Source: Lophius americanus | Lineage: Eukaryota; Chordata; Actinopteri; Lophiiformes; Lophiidae | Direction: 5' to 3' | Assembly (NCBI GenBank): GCA_037951165.1 | Contig: JBBDHG010000028.1 | Span: 6,815,001 to 6,879,000, forward strand | Length of the DNA stretch: 64,000 nt | In this document: positions 63,686 through 64,000 of the stretch, in pieces | Layout: the number at the start of each line of letters is the position of its first letter | Position numbering within the stretch: the stretch's first letter is position 1 | Made by a program: the position numbers and the translations under genes | The notes under the pieces: model-generated | What the model was told of the DNA's origin: nothing | Seen by the model: only the letters and a program-made list of their open reading frames with translations | Databases searched by the model: none

Positions 63686-64000
63686 GTCTGTAAAATTTAC
63701 TGCTTGGAACCACTTTGTTACTCGGGACTATTGGTTCCCAGTGGCTCAGTAGAGGAAGAGAAAGGGGAAGTGATGGGGGATGAGAGGGTATGCCAATACA
63801 AGGGATGCAATTCAAGATATAGTAATATTTCGCTTTGTTTTACATCTAAAGTTTACTCTCACATACATTTTTACAGTTGTTTTAGTTAAGAGCCAGATTT
63901 AAACCGCCTTTTCAAAGTGGACCTGATTAGCGTTTAATCCACCCCTCATTAAAGAAATGCAGGTGTTCTCCCTGCTAGCTGCTCCATGAAGGTTCCTGCC

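Noticed and set aside
63569..63889. 106-aa ORF as a complete gene
   Set aside because: Only 63577-63685 is coding (RFTN2 exon 3); the remainder is intron read-through.
1..64000. A novel multi-gene defence or mobile system
   Set aside because: Host coding content is limited to one PLCL1 exon and three RFTN2 exons; all other coding traces are decayed transposon ORFs or unidentified fragments.

Overview
The window is vertebrate nuclear DNA, almost certainly from a teleost fish. It is AT-rich and gene-poor. It is packed with decayed transposons typical of teleosts: Tc1-like elements, RTE-type, L2-type and L1/Tx1-type LINEs, tRNA-derived SINEs, MITEs and many microsatellites. Nearly all other open reading frames are chance ORFs or TE debris. 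All family names come from recognition of motifs, with no database search.

Two host genes are supported, both cut by the window edges. On the minus strand, first coding exon of PLCL1 (phospholipase C-like 1, PRIP-1) lies at 28537-28716. It has 60 codons, ends in a near-consensus AAG|GTAAGA donor and sits in a CpG-rich promoter region extending to about 29.45 kb. Bases 1-28536 are then its first intron. On the plus strand, RFTN2 (raftlin-2) starts at 46404. Exon 1 (46404-46542), exon 2 (61944-62124) and exon 3 (63577 to about 63685) join in frame into the first 143 codons, and the gene runs off the right edge. The two genes are head to head, about 17.7 kb apart between start codons, the same divergent order I recall from human 2q33. 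This supports both identifications.

Layout. 1-28.5 kb: PLCL1 intron 1, with minisatellites at the left, a perfect 45-bp inverted repeat at 7.4 kb, RTE fragments at 5.7, 9.9 and 21.7 kb, a long degenerate L1-type LINE at 16.2-18.7 kb and a Tc1 remnant at 14.2 kb. 28.5-29.5 kb: PLCL1 exon 1 and promoter. 29.5-46.1 kb: intergenic, with an L1-type RT piece at 31.8-32.8 kb and a nested LINE cluster at 40.3-42.7 kb. 46.1-46.5 kb: RFTN2 promoter, 5' UTR and exon 1. 46.5-61.9 kb: RFTN2 intron 1, with a hAT remnant, a 648-bp TIR element, Tc1 remnants, an internally deleted RTE copy and a Tc1 3' half whose terminal repeat ends about 90 bp before exon 2. 61.9-64 kb: exons 2 and 3.

I see no bacterial-type operon, CRISPR array, intact rRNA or tRNA gene, or new multi-gene system. 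The most distinctive items are the perfect palindrome, the nested insertions, several dispersed repeat families, and two unidentified protein-like ORFs (26.5 kb and 37.3 kb, minus strand).
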